Shown here: piece by piece, positions 51,510-63,549 of the stretch
Position numbering within the stretch: the first letter of the stretch is position 1
Layout of the letters: every line of letters starts with the position of its first letter
Assembly (NCBI RefSeq): GCF_027744825.2
Contig: NC_071336.1
Location: 16,648,501 to 16,712,500 of the forward strand
Length of the DNA: 64,000 nt
Reading direction: 5' to 3'
Source: Synchiropus splendidus
Lineage: Eukaryota; Chordata; Actinopteri; Syngnathiformes; Callionymidae
The notes under the pieces: model-generated
Databases searched by the model: none
Told to the model about the DNA's origin: nothing
What the model saw: the letters and a program-made list of their open reading frames with translations, nothing else
Position numbers and translations under genes: made by a program

Positions 51510-51861
51510 TTGGTTTTTCTTCTCAACAAATCTCGTATATATATATATATATATATCTGCAATTGCGTAGAATCCTGTATTGAACTTGATTAATATGACA
51601 TTTGACCTGTGGAGGGCGCTGTAGATCAGCAGTGGCCTCTGATCCATCGACTCGAGCGTCGAATCTGACAATTGCATCTACTGCAGTGTCTGACAGACGC
51701 CCACTGTTAAGGAGAGTAGGAATAAAACAGCGTCAAACCTTTTTGCGTTATAGGGTGCACATTGGCATAGGAAGAGAAAAAGAAGAGCTGCGTGATCTTG
51801 ACAAATTTTGATGTGAGAGGAGGAGGAAGTAATGGAGATAACATGGTCACGTAATTTGTAT

Positions 51862-52125
51862 TTTGAGTTTGCATGTTCTCCCCGTGTGCGCGTGGGTTTT
51901 CTCTGAGTTCTCTGGTTTCCTCCCACAGCTCAAAGACATGCTCACTAAGTTCACTAAATGTGTGTGTGCCCTGCGATGGAATAGCGACCTGTCCAGGGTG
52001 TATCCCCGCCTCTCACCCAATGTATAAGATTTCATTTTATTTTATTTTATTTTATTATTTCGAAGCACTTTCCTAGTTGGTGGGACCCTACTGACCATGG
52101 CAATAAATTCTATTCTGATCCTGAC
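51862..52125 (+). mobile_element. SINE-like element
   Basis: The segment carries GCATGTTCTCCCCGTGTG, GTGGGTTTTCTCTGAGTTCT, GGTTTCCTCCCACAGCTC, CCTGCGATGGAATAGCGACC and GTCCAGGGTGTATCCCCGCC. This order is a very common fish repeat and resembles the conserved core of V-SINE-type elements. A T-rich tract and a tail ending TGACCATGGCAATAAATTC follow. The same tail appears inverted at 60,293-60,365. The family name is tentative. Confidence 0.7.
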
Positions 52126-53139
52126 GTATGTATGAGCTCCTTTTGAAATGTAAGAGTCTTCTTTTGACCACTTTTGATTTAAAGACGTCTTCCTCTACAG
52201 CATTTTCACCCCATACTGTTCATGACCAAATTGACTGCTGTTGCCCTTTGCGGTGATGACGCTGCAGCCATCTTGGACCAGGGCCACTTATTATGACAGG
52301 GGAAACGTGTCGCACTATTAAAGCAATGTTACAAATGTAAGGCCAGAAGCACAGAGAGGCAGACATAAATCTAACAGAAGGAAGGACGCCAGAAAACATT
52401 CAGGTGTGTTTTATTTATTTACACCGTTGCTTTGGGAGCATATTATACTCTGAGATTAACATAAATATTGTATTTTCTGAATTTTGTATTGTAGCGAGCG
52501 CCACTGGAAGAATGCATCTTGACTCAGATTTGGATTTCACACATGCCCCAGCAACAGTCTTTCAATCAGTTCTCTAGGAGGCACAGGTTTATTATTATCA
52601 CACATCGCAACAGAATGCAAGTCACCTCAACGCACAAACCCACAGTGCCACTCTATTTGCAACACAAACATCCAACATAAAACAAGTCTGACAACCAGCC
52701 TGGATTGCTACAGTATTCTAATTCAATTATATTAGAAATTATAAATATGATAACTCATGTGATTAATTTATATTGTCATAACTTATTACTTTGAAGTCTA
52801 TCAGCAGTCAAGCTTCCCACCTGCCACTGAAAGGCCTCCTTGTTCCAGTGTTGTGTGCCATATTGACCTCGCTCATATACCGTCAACTTGGTGTCCCCTT
52901 TGTCGTATGCACATTCTGCGTCCATGCTATCCATTTCTGGTGCTTCAGCTTTGTGTTGTATACATCCATGACGTCGTCCCCACTGACACACTCCTACTTC
53001 GGTCCACCGTTTGTGCCGATATGCTGACTGCAAGAGATTCAGGAGCCCTGTATTACAGTAGTACTGATCAACTGATGGGGTCTATGCAGTGATATCACAC
53101 ATGCTGCTCCTGTATCTGAATAAAAGACTGACTACAGGA

Positions 53140-53560
53140 ATGAAGAAAAATAGACAGAGAAGAAGTAGATGGTGCTTCAGGCAGTTGAGGAAGTTAGCAA
53201 AGTTGGTCCAGACAACACCCCAATGAAGGTGTGGAGGTGCGGTGAACTTTCTGACCTGACTATTCAATGTGATCTGAGGACGTTGGTCAAGGTGATTTAG
53301 TGGATCTAGAGAGAGCCAGTGAGAGAGTTCCTTGAGAGGACGTGTGGTACTGTACTGTGTGTGCCTGCCATGAGCAGCACTGCGAGACAGTAGTGAGGTC
53401 TGCTGTGGGAGTGACACAGGGATTCAAGGTAAAAGTGGGATTACATCAGGGATCAGCTCTCAGCCCATTTTGTTTGCTCTAGTTATGGACAGACTGACAG
53501 ATGAGGTTAGGGAGCAGTTTCCATGGACCATGATGTTTACTGACGATTTATCTTGGGTAA
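53140..53560 (+). pseudogene. RTE-like LINE reverse-transcriptase relic
   Basis: Plus-strand reading frames, broken by stops and shifts, give traces of VPREELWYCT..., then GFKVKVGLHQGSALSPFCLL-like residues, MDRLTDEVREQFPWTMMFTD and D (the xADD catalytic motif as TDD). This is the RT domain of an abundant fish LINE. It breaks off just after the catalytic motif. Confidence 0.8.
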
Positions 53561-53884
53561 TTTAATGAATTTATTTTTTTATCATTGATGAGTGAACTCT
53601 TGACTCCATGTCGAGCACATGAAAAATCCATTTTGCACTCAAAAATTAAATGTCCATCCGTGAGTGCGATCTTATTTATTCACCATTGGTCAATATATCA
53701 CGTGTAAAAAAACTTTAGACTTTATGTGAATCTGGTTTATTCATATCAATGATTTTTTTTTCTTCTGGAAATCAATAAAATGAACAAAGTAGAGCTTGAG
53801 CTCGAAAAAAAAAAAAAAACTACTTTTGGCATGATGGGAAGTGTTTTGTTGCACAATTATTCACAAAATATTTTAGAACGAGTT

Positions 53885-54165
53885 GACATTTTCATTGGCG
53901 TTTTCTCCCGTGCGACACACGGACTTGTGGGAGGGGAGGCGGCTGAGTGACGGGGAGGGACGGATTCAATCCACCGGCGGGCAGGTTTCAGATGACCACT
54001 CTTTTTAAAGAGCGCTTTTGTTCTGGTTCCCAATGTGACTCCGTTTGGACCCCGTCATGCTCGTGTAAACGTCTCGTCTCTCGTCTGGACTTCGTCTTGT
54101 GCCCTCTTACTTCGCTCTCCATCACCCTGACGCGCTCAAGACGACCTTACAAACACAAGGTAAGG
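53885..54165 (+). promoter_or_regulatory. Possible promoter and non-coding first exon
   Basis: A GC-rich block with a TATA-like TTTTTAAAG at about 54,001 is followed by 150 bases ending in a strong donor (CACAAG|GTAAGG at 54,160/54,161). No long ORF opens here, so the exon would be 5' UTR. No downstream coding exon could be recognised. The call rests on composition and one splice signal and may be wrong. Confidence 0.3.
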
Positions 54166-54169
54166 TTTA

Positions 54170-56020
54170 TTACATATTGAATTATTTTCTCTCACCGACT
54201 TTTCTAACCAAGTGCCGCCGTGTTGTGCGCATTTGCGTGAAACTGCGTGTATAGGATTAACGACATAACGGTTGAGGCTGTCTGGTGCCTAAGTAAAGGG
54301 AGCACTTTATTGTGAAAGAACGAAACCGGAAGTTATCAACAACTCTAACGAAGCCTGTTTGAGCCTATGACTTTCTATAAGTTCCAAAGATACATGTCTG
54401 CTGTGCTTGTGTGCTCACGCTGGAAAGCCTGAATGGACTCCCAAGAAGACCGAGCATCTGACGGCTTATCGCCCTGGAACTGGGTCCAACAGTCAGGACT
54501 AATCCTGTTTGACTGATCCTCCAGAATTAACCCGCCTGTGCAGGACTAGGTGCACTTGTGGATCAGTCCCAGTGTTGAGCTCAAAATCTGTTTGTGTCGC
54601 CATCTGTTTTTTAACGACCAAACTGATTCACACACGCCACTGCATTGTTCTTTTCCAGGGATTGACTTGTAGGTCTCCTGTCAAGTCAATCTGGGCCAGG
54701 ACTGGGTCGCCAGGCGGCCGTGCTGCGTCCCAATCAATCACAAATAAAACAAAACACGCTTCTGCACATGGCTGAGTCAGAAGCATTCGCTTGTTGCCTG
54801 GGGTCTGAGGAGGAGAGGCCTCGGGTCCATCACTGCGCCTATACAGACACACACACACGTTTGGCTTGAAGAGGTCTGTGGGCCGTCCCAGTTGCACTCA
54901 GAGAGTTGGGGGTTGATTATCTCGCTTGTAAAAAGCTGCAGTTCGGCGCTGCTCTGGGGAGATTCATTGTAAATCAAAGCGCTCATTGTTGGCTCAGCGC
55001 GTGTGAACGTGCGTTGGTGTTATTGCTGACCATTCCAGTTGCAAGTGGCCCGTCCAGACGCGTATGTAAGTTCTCAGCCTGTCACACAGAAGCTTAGGGC
55101 CCACTGGGGTCAGAGGTTATGGCCACATACTACAGGCTTGACCTCGCAAGACTATCTTGGCGACATGTATTAAAGCAGCTGCCACTGTGAAAGCCAAGCT
55201 TTGTTTGTACTGTAGCAACCACAGCAACAACACAAGTCCCTTCGCCTGTTCTTAATGTCTCACACTCTGTCTGGACTTTCTGCGTCTTGTTTCAGCGTCT
55301 GCTGCTACCTGCAACAACACAGTGCTGCTTTTGTCTGATCTGGGCCATATGAGTGAAGTGAGGGGGCTGGAGGGAGGGGGGGCAGAGAAGAGGTGGGGGG
55401 CCGTCAGGAGCAGCTGGTGCTGCTGTCTTTAACAAAGGCCAGCGTTAACCGATTAGAGGCTTGACTTCCAAATTTAGATGCAGTGTCTTCTTCCTCCTCG
55501 GGCTAAATGCACCAAACTCATTAGAGGAGAGGAAACAACTGCCTAATTAGTAGATAAGCCATAATTAAGATGGGGACAAATAAGTATTATTAGCAGATTT
55601 TAAATAATTTAGGCAACATTCCTTCCGCTTTTTGGCCTCAAGCTTGTCAAGGAAAAGTCCTATGCATTCATTGCGACGACTGCGGAACTATAGACTCTTA
55701 AATGGACCATGTCCCTGCTGGTGCTGAACCTGGATCTGTTAATAAGTTCCAAATTTCATTTTTCTAATTAGCATACTTTCACGTTTGCTTGAGTCTTTGG
55801 AATGAGGGCAGCTAAATCGTTTGCAACGGGGCCACATTTCACGGGGTGAAATTCACAGCGCTCTACAATGTATTCTGCCTACTGAATGAATGGAATACAA
55901 CTTAAGAATTTGTGTTTATGTCACTGGACTGGTTGCAAATTCACCCCCTGCTTTAGGCATAGATGCTCTGTGTTGGTATAATGGACTACAAACAATCAGT
56001 GATATTCAAAATATAATTAC
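54170..56020. other. Non-coding region with a possible conserved element
   Basis: No coding exon is supported. The part at 55,505-55,775 has homeodomain-type sites and is listed separately. Confidence 0.35.
55505..55775. promoter_or_regulatory. Candidate enhancer: homeodomain-type site cluster
   Basis: Two palindromic CTAATTAG sites (55,543-55,550 and 55,764-55,771) and a TAATTA (55,562-55,567) fall within 230 bases of non-repetitive, non-coding sequence. Complexity is higher than in the surrounding DNA. Enhancer status is inferred from motif density only. Confidence 0.3.
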
Positions 56021-56029
56021 ATAATTCAC

Positions 56030-56520
56030 AGTGGTACAGATGAGTTCAAGTTATACAGAGGAGCACGGATGCAAGGTGAAGAAGAGAATGCAAGCAAGGT
56101 GGAATGTGTGGACATCACGGTGTTCAGTGACAGAAGAGGGGCAGCAAGGGGGTAAGGGAAGCTTCATTGGACCTGCCATGGTGTCTGGTTTGAGAAGGTA
56201 CCTCTGAGTGAAAGCTGAGTTAAAAGAGTCAGATTTGAAGATGCATGTTAGGAGTGACTATGAAGGACAAGATTAGAATACAGTATATGGGAGGAATGGG
56301 TTACAGTACATGGAGAAGTTAGGAGACGAAGTGATTGAGACCAGACTGATACATGGAGAGGAGACATTGGGCATGTTGAGCGGAAAATGCTTGAGATGGA
56401 AGCACCAGGTTAAAGGGTATGAAGTGAGTTGAGTTACGACTATGGAGGTTGTGCAAGATCCATTAAGGTACAGGTGGCCTTTCTGCGATAACCCCAAAAA
56501 GAAAGAAACAACAGATGAGA
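56030..56520 (+). mobile_element. RTE-like LINE 3' end
   Basis: The plus strand matches the 3' part of the fish LINE seen at 53.1 kb: GAGTTCAAG start, AAGAAGAGAATGCAAGCAAG (KKRMQA), AGGTGGAATGTGTGG (RWNVW), GTGACAGAAGAG, CCTGCCATGGTGTCTGGTTT, a GACAAGATTAGAA block, GGAGA(C)GAAGTGATTGAGA and a terminal CGATAACCCC-AAAAAGAAAG. Many stops and small gaps are present, so it is an old copy. Confidence 0.75.
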
Positions 56521-56524
56521 AAGG

Positions 56525-59500
56525 TAAACAGTAGCTCCTTCATGAAAGTATGAAGGGGTTTATGCTCACATCACTGTCAGTCCGTCCCTAGCACTTCTGT
56601 GCTTGGACCGGCTCCACAGCGAGCAGATTTACTGCACAGCCTCACCTCATGCATCATGCTTTTCAGTCTAAGGACCCAATTATGCTCCCTTCCCGTCTGA
56701 AATTGTGCCCTCCCTTTTCACATTAATCACATACTTCCATGCCTTCTTCGTTCTGGTGCTGCTGTTCACCAATATATCCACCAGGGGGAGAAGCCCAGAG
56801 TCAAAAGTTTATGACAACAACAAACTCCAAAACAGACATGGCAACTGTGGATTGTGGAAGAGGTATTGATAATGTATCTCTTGCGCAAAGGACGGCACGG
56901 AGGTTGTTAAATATATTGTGACTGGAGGATGGAGAATTTTTGCCTGTGTTGTGTCTTCTTCGTGTCTCATCAGAGCTACGTATTGGATAGTAACAGCAAC
57001 ATTGCCCCCACGGATTCTGGTGGTACTGCACCGTTTGGTCCACTTTGTGGAAATGTGCAGAAATATGGACGATGTATACGCAGGGCACGGGCAGATCTAT
57101 ATCTATATCAGATAAACAGAATTGAAGTGAAAGTTCTCTGTAACTATGTAGACTAGTTCAAAGTTTAAATGTGTCATCTTAGCTTGCTGAGTCATGTCAT
57201 TTGGGGTTCGCATCATGTTACAAATGTTATTTATCAGTCAGAAACTCACTGGAACCTATGACTCATATTGAAAGAATGTGTTGACATACAACACTATGCT
57301 AGCATATCTGCACGACTGTCTCTCCAAGAACCCTGCTAAAAGAAAAGTGGACAGTGAAAGTCTGTGATTCAAAGCAGAATGGTCTGAAAATTTGCATGTT
57401 CTCTCCCTCCAACCAGTGTGACACCAATGTGCTTAACCTCTTAGGTTCACATGGTTCAAATGAGCAGATGATGTTTCAACTCACCACATGTAGGGACACC
57501 ATCTTGTAGTGATGCAATGATGTTAGAGCCAAAGCAGTGAGGAAAAAGAAAGAAGGAACGCAAACACTGAATGAAAACAGAACAGGATAGAACATTCTGA
57601 TCACGTTTTGAGTATGAAGTGTACATGCAATATGTACAGTGAAGTCTACAGCTTCATTATTAGTATTATTGTGAATAATAATTGTCCAGAAACAAGGTCG
57701 TTCTTCATGCTTTAGTTATTACTCCAGTAGCAGGGATGAAGATTCCAACTTGAAATGGCACTTCTGTTTTCTATTTTTGTGTGTTTAAGTGTTGCTGTAT
57801 GTCATGCCACCTGACTAACCTCAACGCATGGCCCTTGGCCCTTCCAGACGTTGAGTCTTTGAGTAGGTGCTTCAGTCTTGAGTACTACCAAGCAGTTTCT
57901 CTTGAGGCGTTTGAAGTCTCAAGTATATTGTCTCCATTTGACCTCATTCAATCCAGATGTCATCTTTTCCCATGGCGTCTATTTCTTTCGTGCATGGTCC
58001 ATCAGCCCTAAAACACTTTTCTTTCATCTTTGTTATTCGCTGAAGTATTTTCCCCAATACCCAATCCTACCGTCCCGGGTTGCGTCACAGCCCAGGATAT
58101 TTCTGAATGTATTTCTCACTCGGCCCAGATCGTATCTAGTCTCTGACACTGCCAAGAATGTGTGTGGTTTGCCTCTGTTCTCCCACACATCCTCCAGCAT
58201 GCGACTTGTGATTCAGTTTGCTTGCTCTCAATTTTGGCATAATGAAAAAACAAATGAGATTTTTTTCCCCCCCAACCCAAACTCTGGTCATGTTTTTGAG
58301 TTAGTTGTGTAGAGCTGGGTTTTGACATTTCCATTTCTATCTCCCATACATTGTTGGATTTTTCCAAGTGTATAATCTAGTATTGCTGGAACGATCCTTT
58401 TCATTCATTCTTCCTTTAGTCCTGAAAGCTCATCATGTTCCCAGCTCTTAAGTACGGTGTGTGTATGCATCCCAACCTCATCATGTAATCTGGTTTTAGC
58501 TCTCATCAAATGGAAACCAATTCAGCAATTTAGTTTCGCTGTCCGATGAATTTACTTTTACAGTGAACAGTGGATGAGGTAAAGCAGGAATGGAATATAT
58601 ATTTTTTTATTATCAAGACTCCAGAGCTTCTTGTGTATTTCCAGAACCTTGTCCAAATTTTAATGATTTCTTTTATCATTTTTTAAATCACTTTTTAGTC
58701 AGTGAAATCATTTCAATGTGAATATTTGCTCTGTGTAGTTAACAGATTTAGCAATGTTTTATTAGTTAAAATGACTAGGTTGAAGGAGAACACTCCTTCT
58801 CCTCAAACACAAGAGTGGATTTACTGACATGTGAATGACAAGTGCTTATGTCTTATGCCCTGAAATGAAAATAGACTTAAATTGAAAGAAAATGTGTTGT
58901 GTCTGTTGGTGGTAGCGTGTTGGCCGGTGAGGTGTTCACTGTTTACCTGCTCATGATGTGGTTCAAACTTGACAAGGCGTGGCTTCACTGTGGGTGATTT
59001 CTGGCTAGGGCTCTGGAAATTCTGTCCGTTATTAATATGAATACATCAGTTTCTTGAAGCCACCAGCAGGCATTTCTGCAGCGACTCGTGCTTTGATCCT
59101 GCAGAGTCGATCCAAAATAGTTGTTCTGCCTGCAGCTGCTGGAAACTATTGATTATGCACAGGCTGTGTGAGCAACCTTCACTACAGTATATAGTGAGGT
59201 TTTATTAATCAAACACAATGATGTCTGCGGATGTTTTTCCAATGATAATCGAAACCTGCGGGTCAGAACAAGCCGGGAAAAACAAATCATAGCGTTAGTT
59301 TGGCTAAGTTGAAACTTGCAAAAGCATGTAAACAGCTTAGGGCTTGGAGGGAAATTCGAATTTTTCTTAGCCAGAATACCAGACCTGGTAGCTTGACTTA
59401 TCCAGCGTGTAGCCGAGCAGCTCGACTATGAGCGTGTTGCAACACTTCTGCTGTGTCCTGTCTGTAAAGCAAAAAGGTAAACAAATCCGACATCATCAGG

Positions 59501-60290
59501 CGTCAGTTAAAATAGTGGCGGTAGCCCCACCTCAAGAAAATTTCAGTAGCCAAGAAAATGATTCACCTAGACCGAACTGGGCGACGTGCGGCTGCGTGAC
59601 CTTCCGCTACGCAGCAGAAGTAAACAAACTCTGATGATGTCTAATAACATTTGTGTGTGTAACCTGGTGCAGTATGTGAGGTCCTTGGTCTCAGCCGATA
59701 TCTGCGGTGAGCTCATAAGAAGCCCGATATCAGCTGGGTCTTGTGACTTGTGTTGACAATGACCTGCAGATGTGTGGATTTGTCTTCACTCAGGTCGTTT
59801 TTATCGTTGGTTCCCACAAGAAGGTAATAAGACGTGATATGTTGGAGACCACATTTCCAGCATGTTAGCAAATGTTAGCATGGTTGCTAAGTCAGTTAAG
59901 GCTCTCGACAGTGATCAAAAGTGCAACTCTGTCCTTCAGATACTCATACATCTATCACTCTCAAGTACATAGACAACACCATCTCCAGAATATTTCATTT
60001 TATTCAGAAACTAGCAAGTTTATAAGGGCGCGTGTTTCACGATAATGACCGCTCCATGTTGGTGTCGAACCAATGCGCTGATTCTGGACCTCTGAAGTTA
60101 TACTAGTTGATCAGTCAGCACCATCACTGTCTACAGTTGAATATACAGTGCTGTAACTTGCTACATGTCAGCTGTCATTGCTCTTCCTCTACGGTCATAG
60201 GAACCGGAATGACTGAAGAGCTCAAGGCGCCTCCCCTGGTCAGGGAGGTGAACTACTCATAGCTCGACTTTCACCGCACTGCATGTAAAC
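56525..60290. other. Non-coding region, no recognised gene
   Basis: No exon could be supported. A dispersed repeat copy lies at 58,765-58,915. The ORF of about 144 codons at 57.88-58.31 kb has no family features and lacks codon-level constraint that I can see. Confidence 0.35.
58765..58915 (+). repeat. Dispersed repeat, copy 1 (unassigned family)
   Basis: Shared blocks with 61,590-61,765 in the same order: GAGAACACTCCT, CTTCAAACACAAGAGTG-like, GTGGATTTA(C/T)TGAC, GAATGACAAGTGCT, CCCTGAAATGA and TTGTGTCTGTTGGT. Lengths differ by small indels. It has no coding potential. Confidence 0.75.
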
Positions 60291-60292
60291 CA

Positions 60293-60425
60293 GAATCGAT
60301 TTATTGCCATGGTCAGCGGGGATCCCACCAACTGGGAAAGTGCTTTGGGAAACGTGCAGTCAAAAACGAAATAATCATAATACTAATAAAAATAAAATAA
60401 AATATGACACAATGGGACTCGGGGG
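60293..60425 (-). mobile_element. SINE/LINE tail, inverted copy
   Basis: Reverse-complemented, the segment ends AAGCACTTTCCCAGTTGGTG, GGATCCCCGCTGACCATGGC, AATAAATC, preceded by a T-rich tract. It matches the tail of the SINE-like element at 52,058-52,118, in opposite orientation. The conserved core is missing. Confidence 0.65.
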
Positions 60426-60519
60426 CTTACTCGGGCTGTTGTCTTAGTGCAGCCCTCTGCATTTTATCGCGGTCACTTGTGAGAGCAAGGAGCTTTCCCA
60501 GCTTAATAGTAGAGGAGGT

Positions 60520-60720
60520 GTGGGAGGTACTGGCTGGGTCACAATGTCTAGGCTAGACAACCACTCAAAGGCAGAGTTGCCTGAAACCTACAACGCTGTG
60601 TGTGGGAGCTGCAGCACGTACCACTTCATCCAGACAGGAATCAGGCTGTGGAATAGCATAGTGGTTTTGTTGCAAAGCCTCAAAGCCTTGAGGTTAGGTT
60701 AGATTAAGCTAACAATTCAA
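60520..60720 (+). mobile_element. Possible LINE C-terminal fragment
   Basis: The plus strand encodes STYHFIQTGIRLWNSIVVLL followed by QSLKALRL. This resembles the R-x-FFPSAIRLWNSLP C-terminal segment of L2/CR1-like LINEs. Short and degraded. Confidence 0.4.
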
Positions 60721-61428
60721 CGACATACCAGTGGGATGAAGGGTGGTATGGCGTCCCACTTTGCTAATCTTGTAGCTTTTGCTGGTCACAATCATGTGCA
60801 TACAGTATAACTGAAGAAGAGGGGAGCGTCATCTTTGCCTTTGGTATGTGAACTATTGATATTGTGAAACTATTCCTCTTTTATTTATGAAACCCAGTTT
60901 TCACTCACAATATTGTTGCAGTGATAAATCAAATTGGGGAGCAGGCAAAAGACAGTTATCTTCTTTTATTGTCCTAAATGAAATTGCACTTGAATAAGGA
61001 CTTGAATTGCCTTTGGTGCGACAACTCCAGTAAGAATGATTCAACAATACTTCTTTTTTGGGCCATGTTGTCTCTAATGGATGCTGGACTGCTGTATGTA
61101 CTCAACAGCTGAGCATCGCTTCTCGAACAGTGGAGCCTCTCTTGTTGTAGGAGTGTTGATGATGTTGACTTTCATGTGCAGCAGCATTCGCAGTCGCCAT
61201 GGAATTATCACTGAGAATGTAACAGACCTGGTGTTTTTTATCAGCACATCTTTGAATCCAGCTCTGTCATCATGTCGACAGCATCAGTTGTACGTGTTCC
61301 TCCTGACAGCCATGACTTAGTTCAGGTGTTTGGACTTCCAGATGATTTGAATTAGTGTTCAATTTTAGTATTTTCACACGTCTTTGTACAATACAACCTT
61401 GTGTAACCGCACTGTTAAGCAGGAGCCA

Positions 61429-61467
61429 TATGTGTGTGTGTGTGTGTTTTTTGTGTGTGTGTGTGTG
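61429..61467. repeat. (TG)n microsatellite
   Basis: TG units interrupted once by a short T run near 61,447-61,452. Confidence 0.92.
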
Positions 61468-61560
61468 GTCCTAGTATAGCTATCCTCGTGGGGACCAATT
61501 CTTGGAAACACACCTACTTATGAGGATGTTTTTGTCGTTCCCCACCAGGTTAAGCTTAAA
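61467..61560 (+). repeat. Fish dispersed repeat with GTGGGGACC motifs
   Basis: TATCCTCGTGGGGACCAATT, then TTATGAGGATG and TTCCCCACCAGGTTAAGC, match the repeat at 2,685-2,790 in the opposite orientation. Confidence 0.6.
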
Positions 61561-61589
61561 TTTGAGGGTTAGATTTAGCAATGACATTA

Positions 61590-61765
61590 AACTTTTAATT
61601 AGTTATAAAGAATAGGCTGAATGAGAACACTCCTCTTCAAACACAAGAGTGTTTTTAGAGTGGATTTATTGACGTGCGAATGACAAGTGCTCATTTCTTA
61701 AGCCCCTGAAATGACAAAACAAACACCAATTAAATGAAAATGCCTTGTGTCTGTTGGTGTTTTTT
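61590..61765 (+). repeat. Dispersed repeat, copy 2 (unassigned family)
   Basis: This is the partner of 58,765-58,915, with the same ordered blocks ending TTGTGTCTGTTGGTG. It lies directly downstream of a GTGGGGACC-type repeat, which the first copy lacks. Confidence 0.75.
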
Positions 61766-63249
61766 ATTTGGGTATGAAAATTAAAAAAAATAACTAGTTT
61801 CAGCCATTGTAATTGTGTTTAAGTTAGGTTAAGGTTAGCCATTTATTTTTGGATGGTTAGGTTTAGGGTGAGAGGCTGAGGAAAGCAGTATGGCAATGAG
61901 AAACTCCACAAACATATTGAAACACGACTGTGTGTGTGTGTGTTGTAGTGGTGTTGGATGAAATCAATACGTGTTGACAGCTTCATCAATGTGGGATCAC
62001 TCTGACCTGCAGCAGAGGAGCTGGGCCACACGTGTCCAACTCTGCAGGCAGCAGCACACCATTTAACTCCAGTGAGAATGTTCAAGTTTATGTTTCCTAT
62101 CCGATTCATTTGTCGTGAATTATTGTAAAGAACAAATATCAGTGTCTTAGATGAGTATCATTTATAACTCATAATAACTGTGTGCTATGTCACTAAAAGG
62201 ACTATAGCCCTCAGGATCACTCTGCGTTCTTGGAGTTTCTGTCAGTTTCAGAGAGGTTGGTGACCCCTGATCTAATGTGTCCACTGGGACGAGTGTAACT
62301 TAAGGTGGAAGTAATTAACACAAAAGCAGTGGCTACATTTACATGCACGCACACACACACTTATCCTGTATGTGGGTTTGTACATCAAAGCTGGCAGTAT
62401 TTGGCAGTTGGGAAGCAAAAAATATATGCAGTGAGGGTTAAACAGAGCTTTTTCTTAGGATTTCATGTTCCATTCCAATATTTGTTTTAGTCCAAGACTC
62501 CATCTGGTATGTCTGGATGCCTTGTGGTCAACATAAAGAGGGTGACGTCAGACTGCTCAAATTCAGATCCCTATCTCTGTGAAGCTGGAAGAAGCCGCTA
62601 ACTCTCCACAGGAGCGTCATTTCAAAATAAGAGCAAGGTGTTATTATTCCCGGGTGTGTTAAATGCGCCGGCATGCAATCCATATTGTGGGAAGACAGAA
62701 CCTTGACCAAACTTTTGCGCAGTTGAATTTTAAGAGTTTTATTCTCATTCATATGTTACTAGAGGTACAGCAATCCTCTTCATATTGAGCTGTTCTTTCT
62801 TGGGGTCACAGCTCCTCGTGAAAAACCAGACAGGATCACTGCTGAAAAATGAAACCAATGTTGAGTTGACCTCCAGAGGACACTGGTTTGCTCGTGGTTT
62901 TTAATTTCACTTGTTTTTTTAGTAGCGCACTGCTGATGCTTTCCAATACAACAAGCGTATCCAAAATGATCTGCGAAACACAAACTTTGATTCACAGTGT
63001 GATGACTGTAATATCTATCAATTGGAGCAGATCACGTGTGTTGGCCCCCTATGTCAGAAATAAACTAATATATGGAGGGGTAAATAAATACAACTGAGGG
63101 ATTCACCCAACTGTCTCGACTCATGGTGTCAATGCCCCTAATGGCTGCACTGCACACATATATACACAGGTACGTGTTGTTATAATCGAAGAGCAGTGTG
63201 TTTAACGTAATCGTCTCCGCTGTGATTTGTGCGGTGCTTTTATTTTGTA

Positions 63250-63549
63250 AATTTCCGGAAGTTGGATGCATCATCGGGTGTTCGCGTAGCCAGGCTCTGG
63301 ACCGCCAACAGAGAAAAGAAGCAGCACCGTTAGGCACCATAATCTCGTTCTCCTCCCGGACGGTGGCATCACTTGTCAGGATTCGGGCCCGGCAGTCTGC
63401 GACCGTTCATGCGCCTCAAGTGCACCGGCGGCCGGTCAGCTGCGTGCTGAAGCCTCCGAGATGTTCCGAGCTGCCCGCAGCTGCACAATAACACCGACAC
63501 CGTCTCCGACCCGGGGGCACAGCGATGCTTTTCAGACGGAGAGCCAGGT
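63250..63549 (+). promoter_or_regulatory. CpG-rich promoter and possible first exon of a gene leaving the window
   Basis: A CpG-rich block begins at an ETS-type site (TTTCCGGAAGT, about 63,253) and ends with donor GAGCCAG|GTAACC at 63,549/63,550. Two ATGs could start translation before that donor: 63,461 (MFRAARSCTITPTPS...) and 63,525 (MLFRRRA). Both have a purine at -3. Only one frame can be right and the protein is too short to identify. The next exon would lie beyond 64 kb. Confidence 0.4.

Noticed and set aside
52776..53033. Minus-strand ORF of 85 codons resembling a lone coding exon
   Set aside because: No family recognised, no convincing splice sites at its edges, and it adjoins LINE remnants.
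57781..58312. Overlapping plus-strand ORFs of 76 and 144 codons
   Set aside because: No domain, no homology recognised and no splice context; likely chance ORFs.
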